From: Micromonospora sp. WMMD1120
Lineage (GTDB): Bacteria; Actinomycetota; Actinomycetes; Mycobacteriales; Micromonosporaceae
Reading direction: 5' to 3'
Assembly (NCBI RefSeq): GCF_029626235.1
Contig: NZ_JARUBO010000005.1
Coordinates: 1,210,501 to 1,274,500 of the forward strand
Length of the DNA: 64,000 nucleotides
Shown: piece by piece, positions 43,604-52,419 of the stretch
Numbering within the stretch: position 1 is the first letter of the stretch
Layout: each line of letters begins with the position of its first letter
Notes under the pieces: generated by a model
Seen by the model: the letters and a program-made list of their open reading frames with translations, nothing else
Told to the model about the DNA's origin: nothing
Database searches by the model: none
Program-made: the position numbers and the translations under genes

Positions 43604-44797
43604 TCAGGGTGTCCGCAGTGGCCGAAAGACCGCGCGCACCTCGGCGGTGAAGAGCTCGGGTTCCTCCCAGGCGGCGAAGTGGCCGCCGCTGGCCGCCTCG
43701 TTGAAGTACGCCAGGCCGGGATAGACGGCCTCGGCCCAACTCCGCGGGGCGGCGAAGATCTCGCCGGGAAAGGTGGTGAATCCGACCGGGACCCGCACCG
43801 GCGGGAGCGCCTGACCGGCCGCCCGCGCCGCTGCCTGCATCCGGCCCGCCTCCCAGTACCACCGTGCGGCCGAGGCACCGGTGCCGGTGAACCAGTAGAG
43901 CGTGATGTTGTCGATGATCGTGTCGCGGGTGAGTTGGCCGGTGGCCTCGCCGCCGACGAACACGCGGGACATCTTGTAGTAGCTGTCCGTGTCGTGGTCG
44001 AGCATCCACGCCGCCAGCCCCACCGGGGAGTCCAGCAGCGAGTAACCGATCGTCTGCGGCCGGGTGGACTGCTCCAGGAAATAGCCGAAGCCATCCGTCG
44101 TGAAAAGGTTGAGCGCGTCGAACGCGGCCCGCTCCTCGGCGGACGTCACCGGCAGTTTGTCCTTGATGCCGATAGCCCCGGCGAGCAGGTTGAGGTGGAT
44201 GCCGAGCAGCCCGTCGGGTGCCTGCCGACCCATCGCGTCCGTGACGGAGGCGCCGACGTCGCCACCCTGGGCCACGTAGCGCGAGTAACCGAGCCGGTCC
44301 ATGAGCGTCGCCCACGCCTGTGCCATTCGAGCCGAATCCCAGCCGAGGTCGGTGGGCTCACCCGAGAAGCCGTAGCCGGGCAGGGACGGCAGCACCAGGT
44401 GGAAGGCGTCCTCCGCCGTACCGCCGTGCGCCGTCGGATCGGTGAGCGGCCCGACCACCCCGAGCAGCTCGACAACCGAACCCGGCCAGCCGTGCGTCAT
44501 GATCAGCGGCAGGGCGTCCTCGTGTGGCGACCGCACGTGGACGAAGTGGATCTCGACGCCGTCGATGAGGGTCGTGTACTGCGGCAACGCGTTCAGCCTC
44601 GTCTCGAACGCACGCCAGTCGTACTCGTTCGTCCAGTAGCGGGCCAGCGCCTGCATCGTCGCCAGCTGCACGCCCTGGGAACGGTCGGTGACCAGTTCAC
44701 GGGTCGGCCACCGCATGGCCGCTATCCGGCGACGAAGGTCAGCGATCGCCTCCTCCGGCGTATCGAGCCGGAAGGGACGGATCTCGTCGTCGGACAT
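43604..44797 (-). CDS. Epoxide hydrolase (EHN domain + alpha/beta hydrolase)
   Basis: Hydrolyses epoxides to diols. The 397-residue product starts MSDDEIRPFRLDTPEEAIA; an ATG 15 codons upstream is possible. The N-terminal EHN domain (~1-110) ends in YTTLIDGVEIHFVHVRS. The hydrolase domain has the oxyanion motif THGWPGS, the nucleophile Asp in AQGGDVGAS, and the catalytic His in SGGHFAAWEEPE. The family includes microsomal-type and juvenile hormone epoxide hydrolases. It stands alone between repeats and tRNA-Tyr; the natural substrate cannot be deduced. Confidence 0.9.
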   Translation of the reverse strand: MSDDEIRPFRLDTPEEAIADLRRRIAAMRWPTRELVTDRSQGVQLATMQALARYWTNEYDWRAFETRLNALPQYTTLIDGVEIHFVHVRSPHEDALPLIMTHGWPGSVVELLGVVGPLTDPTAHGGTAEDAFHLVLPSLPGYGFSGEPTDLGWDSARMAQAWATLMDRLGYSRYVAQGGDVGASVTDAMGRQAPDGLLGIHLNLLAGAIGIKDKLPVTSAEERAAFDALNLFTTDGFGYFLEQSTRPQTIGYSLLDSPVGLAAWMLDHDTDSYYKMSRVFVGGEATGQLTRDTIIDNITLYWFTGTGASAARWYWEAGRMQAAARAAGQALPPVRVPVGFTTFPGEIFAAPRSWAEAVYPGLAYFNEAASGGHFAAWEEPELFTAEVRAVFRPLRTP

Positions 44798-44977
44798 CTC
44801 TCCCACCGCCTGGCGAACCGAGGTAGCCGACGCCGGAAGCACCGGTGCGGGCTGGAATTCGCCCAGTTTCGCAGCAGCCCGCTGGTCCCCGGGCCGAAAC
44901 GCGACACAACCCCTCCAACGGGCTGCGTCGGCAGGACATCCACTCGCGCGGCTCTCCAGGGTTGGACCAACGACACC

Positions 44978-45011
44978 GGCCCCTGATCAGCAGCTCTGCT
45001 GGTCAGGGGCC
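44978..45011 (-). terminator. Hairpin after tRNA-Tyr
   Basis: GGCCCCTGATCAGCAG pairs with CTGCTGGTCAGGGGCC with one G-T pair, about 12 nt after the tRNA-Tyr CCA end. A strong terminator for the tRNA. Confidence 0.75.
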
Positions 45012-45022
45012 GTGTCTGCACC

Positions 45023-45106
45023 TGGTGGCGGGTAGAGGATTCGAACCTCTGTAGCTTTCGCGACGGATTTACAGTCCGCTCCCATTGGCCGCTCGGGCAA
45101 CCCGCC
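45023..45106 (-). tRNA. tRNA-Tyr (anticodon GTA), CCA encoded
   Basis: The cloverleaf begins GGCGGGTTGCCCGAGCGGCC, with acceptor stem GGCGGGT/ACCCGCC, anticodon loop CTGTAAA with GTA, a long variable arm (GTCGCGAAAGCTAC region) and T arm GGTTCGAATCC. Discriminator A is followed by an encoded CCA, unlike the other three tRNAs in this window. It is a single-gene unit with a strong terminator. Confidence 0.96.
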
Positions 45107-45253
45107 AGGGCACCCCACCGCGTCGCAACGCGGCGGCGAGAGCAAGAATAGCGGCTGCCCCCGGGCCCGACGCAACCGGGTACGGTCAGGGGGTCGTGCC
45201 GCTGGTCGGCGGCCGACGGCACGCCCAGACCGCCGGACAGCAGGAGCAGAAAC

Positions 45254-45748
45254 ATGGCAGCGAACCCGTCGTTCGACATCGTGAGCAAGGTCGACCGCCA
45301 GGAGGTCGACAACGCCCTCCGGCAGGCGGAGAAGGAGCTTTCGACGCGGTTCGACTTCCGCGGCACGGGCGCGGAGATCTCCTGGTCGGGCGAGGAGGCG
45401 ATCGGTATCCAGGCGGAGACCGAGGAGCGGGCGCGCGCCGCGCTGGACGTGTTCAAGGAGAAGCTGGTCAAGCGGAACATCTCGCTGAAGTCGCTGGACG
45501 CTGGCGAGCCCCGCCCGTCGGGCAAGACCTTCAAGATCGACTGCAAGGTGATCCAGGGCATCGAGACGGACAAGGCCAAGGCGATCAGCAAGAAGATCCG
45601 GGACGAGGGCCCCAAGGGCGTGCAGGCCCAGATCCAGGGCGACCAGTTGCGGGTCACCGGCAAGAAGAAGGACGACCTCCAGGCGGTCATCACGCTGCTC
45701 AAGGGCGAGGACTTCGGGGTCGCCCTCCAGTTCAACAACTACCGGTAG
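45254..45748 (+). CDS. YajQ-family cyclic-di-GMP-binding protein
   Basis: Cytosolic protein with two ferredoxin-like domains; Xanthomonas and Pseudomonas members bind c-di-GMP and affect transcription, others bind nucleotides or tRNA. The 164-residue product starts [19 protein letters not shown] and has [27 protein letters not shown] and [14 protein letters not shown], all family hallmarks. The ATG follows AGGAG. It is the first plus-strand gene of the window, divergent from tRNA-Tyr, and lies about 2.4 kb from a c-di-GMP turnover enzyme gene, although no co-transcription is possible. Confidence 0.95.
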   Translation: MAANPSFDIVSKVDRQEVDNALRQAEKELSTRFDFRGTGAEISWSGEEAIGIQAETEERARAALDVFKEKLVKRNISLKSLDAGEPRPSGKTFKIDCKVIQGIETDKAKAISKKIRDEGPKGVQAQIQGDQLRVTGKKKDDLQAVITLLKGEDFGVALQFNNYR

Positions 45749-45751
45749 GCG

Positions 45752-46279
45752 TCAGCGGACGACGCGGTACCAGTGCGCGGTCTCGCCCGGAACGGGTGCC
45801 AGCCGCACCCGTTCACCGCCCGGGTCGTCGAAGATGCGCACCCCGTCGCCGAGCAGCACGGGCGCGAAGAAGATCAGCACCTCCTCGAGCAGGCCGGCCC
45901 GGAGGCACTGCCGGGCGACGTCCGCGCCGAGAACGTTGACGTACCGCTCGCCGGCGGCCTCCCTGGCCTGCGCGACGGCGTCGTGCAGGCCGCCGACGAA
46001 CGTGATGTCCGGGGGTGGCTCGGCCGGAGGTTGGTGGGTCAACACGAACACCGGCCCGTGGTACTGGCCACCGAAGGCGCCTTCACTGTCGGTGCCGCGG
46101 TTGGGGTCGTCGCCGCCGTAGGTGCGGTTGCCGGCCAGGATCGCTCCGACGTTGGCCAGCAGACGCTCCGCCGTCGGGTTCGCACCGGTGAGGTGTTCGG
46201 TCAGCCAGGACATGTCGCCGCCCGGTCCGGCGATGTAGCCGTCGAGCGACGCCGTCGCCGAGTACAGCAGCTTGGCCAT
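45752..46279 (-). CDS. Dihydrofolate reductase-family (RibD C-terminal-like) protein
   Basis: The 175-residue product starts MAKLLYSATASLDGYIAGPG, typical of the RibD_C/DHFR-like family, and contains ANVGAILAGNRTYGG and NVLGADVARQCLRAGLLEEV with the terminal LLGDGVRIFD. Members bind NADPH and reduce varied substrates; most actinobacterial paralogues are uncharacterised. The ATG follows GGGGAAG. It is convergent with the yajQ-like gene, with 3 nt between the stop codons. Confidence 0.9.
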   Translation of the reverse strand: MAKLLYSATASLDGYIAGPGGDMSWLTEHLTGANPTAERLLANVGAILAGNRTYGGDDPNRGTDSEGAFGGQYHGPVFVLTHQPPAEPPPDITFVGGLHDAVAQAREAAGERYVNVLGADVARQCLRAGLLEEVLIFFAPVLLGDGVRIFDDPGGERVRLAPVPGETAHWYRVVR

Positions 46280-46340
46280 GGGACTTCCCCTCTCCGGGGT
46301 TCAGCTTGCATCCGGTACCCGGGTACAGGCTTACCGTCGA

Positions 46341-46738
46341 ATGGTGAGCGACGCACACCCACCGGCCAGTGTGACCTGGGTTCCCGGTTCCTGCCGCCTG
46401 CCGACCGTCGAACTTCCCGTTCGCCTCGCCGAGTTCGACAGCTTCTTCGCCGGGTCGGTCCGGCGGTTCGAGCGGCCGTCCGCGCAGCGTCTGCGACTAC
46501 ACCTCGACGGTACGGAGGAGGTGGAGCGCACCGCACGGGACCGGTGTGCCCGGGAGTCGGCGTGCTGCTCGTTCTTCACCTTCGGGATCGTTCGGGGCGG
46601 CCCCGACGCGCTGACGCTGGAGGTGCGGGTGCGGCCGGCTGCGACGACCTCAGCGTCTGTGCCGACAGCCCGTGCTGTCCCCTGCCGTTCCCGGACGATG
46701 CGGACGGGATGCTGCCCGCCGACGCCAGCACCCACTGA
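46341..46738 (+). pseudogene. Small CCSFF-motif protein gene with apparent frameshift
   Basis: The gene starts at ATG (46341). The first ~95 residues (WVPGSCRLPTVELPVRLAEF ... ESACCSFFTFGIV) resemble small actinobacterial proteins of unknown function. Near 46620-46645 the strongly GC3-biased coding frame changes to +1 and runs to TGA at 46738, encoding CDDLSVCADSPCCPLPF. The 398-nt total is not divisible by three, so one base appears lost. The alternative is read-through in the first frame, which would run on into the repeat region. Either a pseudogene or a sequencing error. Confidence 0.6.
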
Positions 46739-46897
46739 GATCGACTCGACTTTCAGGATGTCGGGGCATCCCGCGCCCCGGGACACCCCGGCTTCCTTGA
46801 AACCGAGTCGATCAAGGTCGTGCGGACCCGTCGGCGCGGAGACCGAGTCGACCAAGACCCAAGGGCCCCCCAGCGCGGCGGAGACCGAGTCGATCAG
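46739..46897. repeat. Palindromic GATC-ended element plus half-copies
   Basis: An inverted repeat spans 46739-46813: GATCGACTCGACTTTCAGGA on the left and the complement of CTTGAAACCGAGTCGATC on the right, with GC-rich arms inside. Two further copies of ACCGAGTCGA(T/C)CA occur at 46842 and 46884, each preceded by CGGAG. The cluster lies between the frameshifted gene and the MFS gene. Confidence 0.8.
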
Positions 46898-46915
46898 GGC
46901 TCGCCCAGCGCGGTG

Positions 46916-48175
46916 TCAGGCGGCGACGGGCTGCTCGGTACGTACCGCTGTGGTTTCCGCCCGGGCGATGGGCCCGGCGGGTAGCGCGGCGACAGCGGCC
47001 CCGACGGCGACCGCCGCCCCGGCGAACAGGAACGCCCACCGGACGCCGCCGGCGTGGTCCACGATCAGGCCGGCCACCGAGCCACCGGCGGCGCTCGCCG
47101 CGACCGCCACGGTGACCACCCAGGTGTACGCCTCGTTCAGCATGCTGGTCGGGGCGATCCGACCGACCAGGGTGTTCTCCAGGGTCAGCGCGGGCGCGAT
47201 GGTGGCCCCGCCGGCGATCAGCGCGACGCCCAACGCCAGCGGGGTGGGCATCACCGCGAAGACGGCGAAGGTGCCGGCCAGCGCGGCGAGCAGCACCGCG
47301 AACTGGCGGGTCATGTTCGGCGCCGGCTTGCGCAGGCCGAACCAGAAACCGCCGATGGCGCTGCCGACACCCCAGACCGCGAGCAGGAGACCGGCCAGGC
47401 TCTCCGGGTCGTCGGTGGTGTGGCCGCTCGCGTAGGCCGGGACGATCACTCCGGCGGCGCCGAACGCGATGCCCAGGCCGGCGACGCAGAGCAGCAGGGC
47501 CGGGAATCCGGCGACCCGCAGCGGACCGAGCCCGCGGGCGTGGTGCTCGCGCGGGTGCGGGCGCCAGCCGCGCATCACCTGGCCGAGAGCGACGGCGGTG
47601 GTGCCCACGAGGGTCACCACTGCCGCCCCGATCAGCGCGGCCGCCGCGTCGGCGACCAGGACGAAGCCGGCGACGAGCAGCGGGCCGAGCACGAAGACGA
47701 TCTCGAAGAGCGTGGTCTCGGCGGCCAGGGCGGTGTTGCGCAGGGCGTACCGGCCGGAGTTGGGGCCGGTCAGGTCGTTCCAGGCGCCCCGGATGGCGGC
47801 GGTGAGCGGCGGGAAGGTGGCGCCGGCAACGCCGGACGCGAGGTAGATGACGGCGAGCGCGTCGTCGCCCGAGCGGCTGGCCAGCAGCAGGCCGGTGAGG
47901 GCCAGCGGGTGGGCCACGGCGGTGACCAGCAGGACGGGGCTCGGGCCGACCCGGTCGGCGATCCGCCCGGCCACCGGGCTGAGCGCGGCGCCGGCGATGG
48001 CGTAGATCCCGCCCGCTACGGCGGCCAGCGCGTACCGCCCGGTGACCTGCTCCACGACCAGCAGCAGCGCCAGCGGGGTCATGCCGATGCCGAGCCGCCC
48101 GATGATGCCGGTGATCAGCAACATCGGTGCGCCCGGGATCCGCCAGACACCCAGGTACTGACGCAGCGCGACCAC
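46916..48175 (-). CDS. Major facilitator superfamily transporter
   Basis: The 419-residue membrane protein starts at GTG (48175), 6 nt after GGGAGG. About 12 hydrophobic segments can be drawn. The first-loop motif is [12 protein letters not shown], a version of the MFS motif [11 protein letters not shown] marks the start of the second half. The layout resembles drug or sugar efflux carriers, but the substrate is unclear. It is convergent with the frameshifted gene and lies after a strong hairpin terminator behind htpX. Confidence 0.88.
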   Translation of the reverse strand: MVALRQYLGVWRIPGAPMLLITGIIGRLGIGMTPLALLLVVEQVTGRYALAAVAGGIYAIAGAALSPVAGRIADRVGPSPVLLVTAVAHPLALTGLLLASRSGDDALAVIYLASGVAGATFPPLTAAIRGAWNDLTGPNSGRYALRNTALAAETTLFEIVFVLGPLLVAGFVLVADAAAALIGAAVVTLVGTTAVALGQVMRGWRPHPREHHARGLGPLRVAGFPALLLCVAGLGIAFGAAGVIVPAYASGHTTDDPESLAGLLLAVWGVGSAIGGFWFGLRKPAPNMTRQFAVLLAALAGTFAVFAVMPTPLALGVALIAGGATIAPALTLENTLVGRIAPTSMLNEAYTWVVTVAVAASAAGGSVAGLIVDHAGGVRWAFLFAGAAVAVGAAVAALPAGPIARAETTAVRTEQPVAA

Positions 48176-48267
48176 TTCGAACCTCCCGAAGAGTGTAATG
48201 AGCGTGGGCCCGTAACGACCCTAACGCCGGGACCCGGGCGGGAGACACCGATATCCGGCCGCAGACG

Positions 48268-48308
48268 GCACTCCGCCCGCACCCGGCGAGCGGGTACGGG
48301 CGGAGTGC
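48268..48308 (-). terminator. Hairpin terminator after htpX
   Basis: GCACTCCGCCCG pairs perfectly with CGGGCGGAGTGC, with an inner ACCCG/CGGGT stem and a 5-nt loop, starting 13 nt after the htpX stop codon. It lies between htpX and the MFS gene. Confidence 0.8.
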
Positions 48309-48321
48309 GCGAATCAGCCGG

Positions 48322-49197
48322 TCAGCGCTGGAACTGCACCGGCCCCGAGTTGGCAGCCATCTGCTCCAGCCGGGCGACGCGGTCCTCCATCTTCGGGTGG
48401 GTGGAGAAGAGCGCCGCCACGCCGCCGCCCCGGAACGGGTTGGCGATCATGAGGTGCGCGGTGCTGGTGAGCTGACCCTCGGCCGGCAGCGGCCGACGCC
48501 GGGCCACCGCGTCGATCTTGCGCAGCGCGCTGGCCAGGGCGAGCGGGTCACGGCTCAACTCCGCGCCCGAGGCGTCCGCCTGGAACTCGCGGCTCCGGCT
48601 GATCGCCAACTGGATCACGGTGGCCGCGATCGGGCCGAGGATCAGGGTGAGCAGCAGCACAGCCGGGTTCGGCCGGTCCTCGTCGTCCCCACCGCCCAGC
48701 GGGATGAAGAACGCGAGGTTCGCCAGCAGGGTGATGATGCTGGCCAAACCCGCCGCCACGCTGGAGATCAGGATGTCCCGGTTGTAGACGTGCGACAGCT
48801 CGTGCCCGATCACACCGCGCAGCTCGCGGTAGTCGAGGATCTCGGTGATGCCCTGCGTCACGCAGACCGCCGCGTGCTGCGGGTTACGACCCGTGGCGAA
48901 CGCGTTGGGCTGTGCCGTCGGGCTCACGTAGAGGCGCGGCATCGGCTGCCGGGCGTCGGCGGCCAACTCCCGCACCATCCGGTACAGCTCGGGGAACTGT
49001 GCCTCGCTGACCGGTTGCGCCCCCATCGAGCGCAGCGCGATCTTGTCGGAGAAGAAGTAGGAAACGCCGTTCATGACCAGCGACACGAGCACGGCGATGA
49101 CCAGACCGCCGCTGCCGCCGAACCAGTAACCCACCGCGAGGATCAGGGCGGAGAGCAGGCCGAGCAGCGCCGCGGTCTTCAGACGGTTGTGGTGCAC
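48322..49197 (-). CDS. htpX: Membrane zinc metalloprotease HtpX
   Basis: M48 protease involved in membrane-protein quality control. The start is GTG (49197), 5 nt after GGAG, giving 291 residues that begin [19 protein letters not shown]. Two N-terminal membrane helices, the zinc motif in [14 protein letters not shown] (HELSH), two more hydrophobic stretches and the third ligand region [13 protein letters not shown] are present. Length matches the family. The frame is open 22 codons upstream, but with no better start. Confidence 0.94.
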   Translation of the reverse strand: MHHNRLKTAALLGLLSALILAVGYWFGGSGGLVIAVLVSLVMNGVSYFFSDKIALRSMGAQPVSEAQFPELYRMVRELAADARQPMPRLYVSPTAQPNAFATGRNPQHAAVCVTQGITEILDYRELRGVIGHELSHVYNRDILISSVAAGLASIITLLANLAFFIPLGGGDDEDRPNPAVLLLTLILGPIAATVIQLAISRSREFQADASGAELSRDPLALASALRKIDAVARRRPLPAEGQLTSTAHLMIANPFRGGGVAALFSTHPKMEDRVARLEQMAANSGPVQFQR

Positions 49198-49309
49198 GAT
49201 GTCTCCTTCGGTGCACGGATCGCCGGGATCCGCTGACCGGTTCAACAACCCGGTACCCGCCAACCATCCGTTACAACGCTGAGAGTTGACTGAGACTCAT
49301 CCGCGCAGG

Positions 49310-50797
49310 TCAACGGCCGGCCAGGTCGAGCACCAGCTGCGGCGCGACACCCACCACCACGGCGGCCACCGTCGTCGCGGCCAGCACCAGCGCCACCACA
49401 CCCCCCAGGGGTACGCCCACAGCGCCGCCGCCGTCCGCGGAGGCGGTCGGCGTCGGCGTCCAGAGCGCGGCGGTCACCCGCAGGTAGTAGGCGAGCCCGA
49501 GCACCGCGTTCAGCGCCACCACCAGCGCCAGCCAACCCGCGCCGCCGTCCAGCAGCGCCCGCACCACTGTCACCTTGGCGAACAACCCGGCCAGCCCGGG
49601 CGGCAGGCCGGCCAGGCCCACCAGCGCGAGACCGAACCCGGCGGCCCGCCACGGGTGCCGGCGTGCCGCCCCGCGCAGGTCGTCGACGGTGCCGCCGTCC
49701 GCGCCCACCGGCCGCAGCGCGGTCACCCCGGAGAACGCGGCCAGCTCCAACACCACGAAGAAGACGGCGTACGCGACAGCGGCGGCGTACGCGGCGGCGC
49801 GGGCGTCGTCGGTGCGCCCGGCGGCCAGCGCCAAGGCGCCCAGCGGGGCGAGGATGTAGCCGGCCTGCGCCACCGACGACCAGGCGAGCAGCCGGACGGT
49901 CCGCCGCTGCCGCAGGGCGACCAGGTTGCCGACGGTCATGGTGAGCACCGCGAGCACCGCCAGCACCGGGCCGGTCTGGTCCGCCGGCAGCGCCCGCTGC
50001 ACCACGGCGAGCAGCGCGACCAGGCCGCCCAGCTTCGACGCCGTGGACAGGTACGCGGCCACCGGCAGCGGCGCTCCGTCGTAGGTGGCCGGCGCCCAGG
50101 CGTGGAACGGCACCGCCGCCACCTTGAAGGCCAGCCCGACCAGCAGCACCGCCACCGCCGCGGTGGTCAGCGGCAACTCCCGCAGCTCCGGGCGTTCGGC
50201 GAGCACACCGCCGAGCCGGTCCAGGTGCAGGCTCCCGGTCACCGCGTACAGCAGCGCCGCGCCGAGCAGGGTCAGCGTGGTCGCGACAACGCTGACCACG
50301 AAGAAGGTCACCGCGGCCTCGGCGCTCGCGAGGCTCCCCCGGCGCAGGCCGACGAGCACGTACAGCGGAAGGGTCAACGTCTCCAGAGCGACGATGAGCG
50401 TGATCAGGTCGCCGGCCGCGCCGAGCACCACGCCGCCGGTCATCGAGCAGGCAAGCAGGAAGCAGTATTCCCCCACCGGCGACCGCCCGGCCCGCAGCGC
50501 CGGCACGGACAGCCCGAGCACGCCCACAGTGAGCAGGGCGATCACCGCGCCGACAAGCGCCGCCCGGCCGTTGAACACCCAGGAGCAGTCGGCCCCCACG
50601 CAGAACGTGCGGCGCTGTGCGCCCGCGCCGACCAGGGCGCAGCCGACGGCGGTGCCGACCGCGCCGAGCGCCGCCACCGCGATCGTGGCCCGGGGGCGCG
50701 CCAGCACCAGGTCGGTGACGAGGACGAGCACGGCGGTGCCGGCCGCCAGGTAGGCCGGCAGCAGCGCGACGCTGTCCACACTCTGCACGCCCGTCAC
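49310..50797 (-). CDS. nuoN: NADH-quinone oxidoreductase subunit N
   Basis: Antiporter-like proton-pumping subunit of Complex I. The 495-residue product has ~14 hydrophobic segments, with the conserved Lys-containing stretches FKVAAVPFHAWAPATYDG and LSTASKLGGLVAL. It starts at GTG (50797). It is the last gene of the nuoI-J-K-L-M-N unit, 55 nt after nuoM; that gap is mostly a REP-like element. Confidence 0.95.
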   Translation of the reverse strand: MTGVQSVDSVALLPAYLAAGTAVLVLVTDLVLARPRATIAVAALGAVGTAVGCALVGAGAQRRTFCVGADCSWVFNGRAALVGAVIALLTVGVLGLSVPALRAGRSPVGEYCFLLACSMTGGVVLGAAGDLITLIVALETLTLPLYVLVGLRRGSLASAEAAVTFFVVSVVATTLTLLGAALLYAVTGSLHLDRLGGVLAERPELRELPLTTAAVAVLLVGLAFKVAAVPFHAWAPATYDGAPLPVAAYLSTASKLGGLVALLAVVQRALPADQTGPVLAVLAVLTMTVGNLVALRQRRTVRLLAWSSVAQAGYILAPLGALALAAGRTDDARAAAYAAAVAYAVFFVVLELAAFSGVTALRPVGADGGTVDDLRGAARRHPWRAAGFGLALVGLAGLPPGLAGLFAKVTVVRALLDGGAGWLALVVALNAVLGLAYYLRVTAALWTPTPTASADGGGAVGVPLGGVVALVLAATTVAAVVVGVAPQLVLDLAGR

Positions 50798-50810
50798 CGG
50801 AGCTCACCTT

Positions 50811-50855
50811 CGTTCGCGACTGCGGGGCTCCGCTTCGCTGCACTCCTCGCGCTCA
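50811..50855. repeat. REP-like element between nuoM and nuoN
   Basis: Begins CGTTCGCGACTGCGGGGCTC and ends ACTCCTCGCGCTCA, including the nuoM stop codon. A sister copy with the same ends and a different centre lies at 52373-52419. Confidence 0.85.
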
Positions 50856-52361
50856 CCGGCCGACCACCCCGATCAACGCGTCGACGGGGGCTTCGGCGAC
50901 ACCGAGGACCAGCGTCGGCGCCAGCCCGATGGCCAACGCGAGCAGCACCAGCGGCACCCACGCGGTCAGCTCCGCACCGGCGAGGCCCGGGGCGACCGGC
51001 CCGACGGCCGGGCTCGGCCGCTGGTGGGTGACCTGCCGCAACAGCCGCAGGAAATACGCGGCGGTGAGCGCCCCGCCGACCGCCGCCAGCACCCCGAGCG
51101 TGGTCCAGAGCGGGCCGCCCACCTGCACGGCCGCGACAACCGCGAACGCCTCGCCCCAGAACCCGGCCAACCCGGGTAGGCCGAGCGACGCGATCGCCGC
51201 GAACGCGAGCAATCCGGCCAGCTGGGGCGCGGTCTCGCGCAGCCCGGACAGTTCGGCGAGCGAACCCGTGCCGGTACGGTCCTTCACCGCGCCGGCCAGG
51301 AAGAACAGCAGGCCGGTGATCACCCCGTGCGCGATGTTGCCGATCAACGCCGCCTGGATGCCGGTGGCGGTCAGGGTGGCCACCCCCAGCAGCACGAAAC
51401 CCATGTGCCCGACGCTGGAGTACGCGATCAGCCGCTTCACGTCCGCCTGCGCCAGGCAGACCAGCGAGCCGACCAGGATCGCGGCGACCGCCAGCACGCC
51501 GAGCACCGGCGCCGCCCAGCGGGCGCCCTCCGGGGCCACCCCCACCGCGACCCGGATCAGCCCGTACGTGCCCATCTTCAGCAGCACCCCGGCCAACACC
51601 ACACTGCCCACGGTGGGGGCCTGGGTGTGCGCGTCGGGCAGCCAGGAGTGCAGCGGCCACAGCGGGCTCTTCACCGCGAACGCCACAGCGAGCAGTGTGA
51701 ACGCCGCCAACTGGGTGCCCCGGGACAGCCCCGCGCCACCGGTCAACGCCATCAGGTCGGCGGTGCCGGCGGCGGCGACCACCACGTACACACCGACCAG
51801 GAGCAACACCGAGCCGAAGAGCGTGTAGAGCGCGAACTTGCGGGCCGCCCGACGCCGGTCCGCGCCGCCCCAGCCGGCGATGATCGCGTACATCGGCAGC
51901 AGGACGACCTCGAAGAAGAGGAAGAACAACACCAGATCCAGGGCGAGGAAGGTGCCCAGGATGCCCACCTCGACCACCAGCAGCAACGCCACCAGCGTCC
52001 GGCCGCTGCCGCCGTCCGGCACCCGCCACACCGTGTACGCGCAGCAGAGCAGCGTGAGCAGCGCGGTCAACACCACGAGCGGCCAGGAGATGCCGTCCAC
52101 GCCGAGGTGGAAACGCAACTCCAGACCGGGCACCCACCGCAGATCCAGGTGATGCCACGGGAACACCGCCGGTTCGGTGCCCGACCAGACCAGCCAGTCC
52201 CGACGGCCGAACACCAACCCCACAGCGGCCAGCAGGGTCAGCGCCGCCGCGACCGTCCCGACCAGCCGGGCCGCCCGGTCCCGGGGCGTCGCCGCCACCG
52301 CGACCGCGCCCAGCGCCGGCAGCACCAGCACGGCGACCAGCAACACCTGCCCGAACGTCAT
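50853..52361 (-). CDS. nuoM: NADH-quinone oxidoreductase subunit M
   Basis: Antiporter-like subunit. The 502-residue product has ~14 membrane segments, GVDGISWPLVVL, the conserved Glu in FFFEVVLLPMYAI, the Lys in FAVKSPLWPLHSWLPDAHTQ and LKMGTYGLIRV. The ATG lies 55 nt after nuoL. The stop codon lies inside a REP-like element. Key charged residues for proton transfer are all visible. Confidence 0.96.
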   Translation of the reverse strand: MTFGQVLLVAVLVLPALGAVAVAATPRDRAARLVGTVAAALTLLAAVGLVFGRRDWLVWSGTEPAVFPWHHLDLRWVPGLELRFHLGVDGISWPLVVLTALLTLLCCAYTVWRVPDGGSGRTLVALLLVVEVGILGTFLALDLVLFFLFFEVVLLPMYAIIAGWGGADRRRAARKFALYTLFGSVLLLVGVYVVVAAAGTADLMALTGGAGLSRGTQLAAFTLLAVAFAVKSPLWPLHSWLPDAHTQAPTVGSVVLAGVLLKMGTYGLIRVAVGVAPEGARWAAPVLGVLAVAAILVGSLVCLAQADVKRLIAYSSVGHMGFVLLGVATLTATGIQAALIGNIAHGVITGLLFFLAGAVKDRTGTGSLAELSGLRETAPQLAGLLAFAAIASLGLPGLAGFWGEAFAVVAAVQVGGPLWTTLGVLAAVGGALTAAYFLRLLRQVTHQRPSPAVGPVAPGLAGAELTAWVPLVLLALAIGLAPTLVLGVAEAPVDALIGVVGR

Positions 52362-52372
52362 CGGACCGCCCT

Positions 52373-52419
52373 CGTTCGCGACTGCGGGGCTCGCAGACCC
52401 GGCTCACTCCTCGCACTCA
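52373..52419. repeat. REP-like element between nuoL and nuoM
   Basis: Shares CGTTCGCGACTGCGGGGCTC and the ACTCCTCGC..CTCA end with the element at 50811; its centre reads GCAGACCCGGCTC. It includes the nuoL stop codon and is placed just like its sister copy. Confidence 0.85.
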
